Positions 51,731 through 53,517 of a stretch of 53,517 nt of DNA are shown one piece after another. The stretch comes from Microvirga roseola (lineage in GTDB: Bacteria > Pseudomonadota > Alphaproteobacteria > Rhizobiales > Beijerinckiaceae). A model generated the notes under the pieces. The model did not search any database, had not been told where the DNA came from, and saw only the letters and a program-made list of their open reading frames with translations. The stretch is taken from NCBI RefSeq assembly GCF_020866965.1, contig NZ_JAJATX010000021.1, forward strand, positions 10,207 through 63,723, written 5' to 3'. Numbering within the stretch: position 1 is the first letter of the stretch; every line of letters starts with the position of its first letter. The position numbers and the translations under genes are program-made.

Positions 51731-52747
51731 ATGACCCAAACCCGAAACCTCATCACCGATGTCGCAGGGCTTCGCATCGGCAATGCGCAGGATGCGGCCA
51801 TCGGCTCGGGCGTCACCGCCGCCCTCTTCGATGAGCCTGCGGTGGCCTCCTGCTTCGTCATGGGCGGTGCGCCCGGCACGCGGGAAACCGACCTCCTCGA
51901 CCCGGACAAAATGGTGCCCGGCGTTCATGGGATCGTGCTCTCCGGCGGCTCGGCTTTCGGTCTGGATGCGGCGAGCGGTGTCCAGGCTTATCTGCGCGAG
52001 CAGGGCGTCGGCTTTGCCGTCGGCCCGGCGCTCGTTCCCCTAGTCTCCCAGGCGGTCGTCTTCGATCTCACCAATGGCGGCGACAAGGATTGGGGCCGGT
52101 ACCCGCCCTATCGCGAGATCGGCTATGAGGCTGCCCGGAACGCCGGCCCCGACTTCGCCCTCGGCACGGCGGGCGGCGGGTATGGGGCCACGACCGCGAC
52201 TCTCAAGGGAGGGCTTGGCTCCGCCAGCGTCTTAACCTCCTCCGGCCACACGGTCGGCGCACTCGTCATCGTCAACGCGGTCGCTTCGGCCGTCATCGGC
52301 GAGGGGCCGCATTTCTGGGCCGGAGGTCTGGAGGAAGGCCATGAGTTCGGGGGCCTGGGCCTGCCCGAACGTATCACGCCGGAGATGCGCCCCCTGGTCT
52401 GGAAGGGCGGTCCTCAGCCTGCGACCACCATCGCGCTCGTGGCGACGGACGCGGTTCTGACGAAAGCCCAGGCCAAGCGCCTCGCCATCGCGGCCCATGC
52501 AGGCCTGGCGCGCGGCCTTCGCTTTTCCCACGCGCTCTTCGACGGCGACACGATCTTCGCCGCAGCCACAGGCCGCAGGCCGCTCGGAAACGAGGCGGCG
52601 GAGTTCACGGAGCTGACGGCGCGCGCCGCCGATTGCCTGACCCGCGCCATCGCGCGCGGAGTCTATGAGGCTACCGCCCTGCCCTACCCGCAGGCGCAGC
52701 CCGCCTGGCGGGACAGGTTCCCGGATTCAGGAAACAGGAGCCGCTGA
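51731..52747 (+). CDS. P1 family peptidase (DmpA/NylC type)
   Basis: 338 residues from ATG 51731. The fold is the autoproteolytic N-terminal nucleophile DmpA/NylC hydrolase: NLITDVAGLRIGNAQDAA, the SGGSAFGLDAASGV motif and LKGGLGSASVLTSSG, where Ser of GLGSAS would be the new N-terminus after self-cleavage. Family members are aminopeptidases or cleave nylon oligomers; the substrate here is unknown. It overlaps the end of the broken LuxR-type gene on the other strand by 21 bases. Confidence 0.9.
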   Translation: MTQTRNLITDVAGLRIGNAQDAAIGSGVTAALFDEPAVASCFVMGGAPGTRETDLLDPDKMVPGVHGIVLSGGSAFGLDAASGVQAYLREQGVGFAVGPALVPLVSQAVVFDLTNGGDKDWGRYPPYREIGYEAARNAGPDFALGTAGGGYGATTATLKGGLGSASVLTSSGHTVGALVIVNAVASAVIGEGPHFWAGGLEEGHEFGGLGLPERITPEMRPLVWKGGPQPATTIALVATDAVLTKAQAKRLAIAAHAGLARGLRFSHALFDGDTIFAAATGRRPLGNEAAEFTELTARAADCLTRAIARGVYEATALPYPQAQPAWRDRFPDSGNRSR

Positions 52748-53517
52748 CACGAGTCGGCTCAGATCGAGGTCACGCGGCGAAGACGCCTCGAAGCTCGAGA
52801 GGAACGCGGCAAGCTGCGCCTCCTGTCTTGTCTCTGAGGCCCCGAGGAAGCGATCCAGCGTTGTCTCGAACGATGTCGTGGACGTGAGCAGGGCCGTGGC
52901 CAGACGGGGACTGGCGGCGCTCACGAGGCGCGCGATCCGGTGCGCAGCTCCTGGGCCGATTCCGAAACGCGTTCTCACCACGTCGAGGAGCTTGTTCTCC
53001 GGTCGGGCGGGTCTGATCATGAGGATCATGGTCCCATGGCCGATGATGTCCTGGGCCGCCCCCTGCATGGGAATCAGGTAGGCCACAGCCGCCTCATTCT
53101 CCTCCGTCGCCGGGATCGGGATGGACCCACGGACCTGGTCGAAAAGCCCGGCCGTGATCTTCCCGATGCTCTCGCTCAGAATGGACTGGCCATTCATGTC
53201 CTTCAGGGTGATACGTCGCCGGAGCCGATATTCACCTGGGAGAGCCGCTCTCCCATCCCCTCGTTGCAGGCCAGTATCCGGCCGCTGTGGGTCAGGACGG
53301 CAGCGGGAACATCCATCAGCTAGAGAACCGACACGGTGGACCGCGCCTGCTGCAGCCCGAGCCCGAGGAAGAGGAGCGAAGCGCGGGCGAGGTGAGGCCT
53401 GAGGAGATCGAGCCTCGCCTTCTGGCTCGCCTCCACCGGGCCGTTCTCGAACCAGCGCTCGAACCGGAAGAAGACTAAAGCATCGGACGGTTAAACGGAC
53501 GCATAGCCGGCAGCCCT
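52727..53517 (-). pseudogene. Broken LuxR-family regulator, partial at window end
   Basis: The last 156 codons are open (ATG at 53197) and end in a degenerate LuxR-type helix-turn-helix (TTSFETTLDRFLGASETRQEAQ, then LAAFLSSF). Upstream the protein continues in another frame: a 1-base loss near 53213 breaks it, a TAG at 53320-53322 follows (after TVSVL) and a TAA at 53491-53493 lies in the same frame. The readable upstream piece (FRFERWFENGPVEASQKARL, then RPHLARASLLF) fits a rhizobial LuxR regulator with an N-terminal domain. The true start is outside the window. Confidence 0.7.

Overview
The window is a GC-rich alphaproteobacterial chromosome segment. Several features point to Hyphomicrobiales, probably a Methylobacteriaceae/Microvirga-like soil or plant-associated bacterium (inference): an RTX-type protein C-terminus, ExoD, Usg, DUF3126 next to cysE, a bacterial transglutaminase-like cysteine peptidase, HWE-type histidine kinases, NepR-like anti-sigma proteins and sigma-EcfG-type promoters. 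No phage, IS element or CRISPR array was seen.

Layout. 1-5.1 kb: end of a secreted Ca-binding protein, a flavin reductase/nitroreductase pair, and a YfhO-family membrane protein coupled to a secreted three-repeat protein. 5.2-21.2 kb: mostly housekeeping genes (CBS-BON protein, thrS, yidD, an IscU-like scaffold, folE, hisI, MFS transporter, patatin, CBS protein, rhomboid, cysteine peptidase, gamma-carbonic anhydrase, DUF3126, cysE, enoyl-CoA hydratase, methyltransferase, hydrolase, zinc-finger protein, FAD monooxygenase), ending at tRNA-Leu(UAA).

21.3-29.6 kb is the accessory region. It is sparse and made of small genes: one HWE sensor kinase, two NepR-like proteins, one receiver lacking its phospho-acceptor Asp, a PAP2 phosphatase, a 17M-like stress protein, two pairs of paralogous small exported or membrane proteins, and six one- or two-helix proteins of 24-55 residues. 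A perfect GGAAC-N16-CGTT promoter precedes the 24-residue protein. A second perfect copy lies upstream of the cysteine peptidase at 14.9 kb. The natural reading is a satellite locus of the alphaproteobacterial general stress response (PhyR-NepR-EcfG), carrying signalling parts and envelope miniproteins; phyR and ecfG themselves are not in the window.

29.6-40.5 kb returns to metabolism and maintenance: acyl-activating ligase, gpt, CinA-like protein, sfsA, FkbM methyltransferase, map, a radC with two compensating frameshifts, PRC-barrel protein, exoD, usg, patatin lipoprotein and a formyltransferase. 40.5-42.4 kb holds a decayed PAS-HWE kinase with three in-frame TAG codons, followed by an AT-rich gap. 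43.8-49.4 kb is a complete branched-chain amino-acid (liv) ABC transporter operon, livHMGF with a coupled DUF6867 gene and then the binding protein. The window ends with an ACT protein, DUF1203, ccdA, a P1-family peptidase and a broken LuxR-type regulator running off the end.
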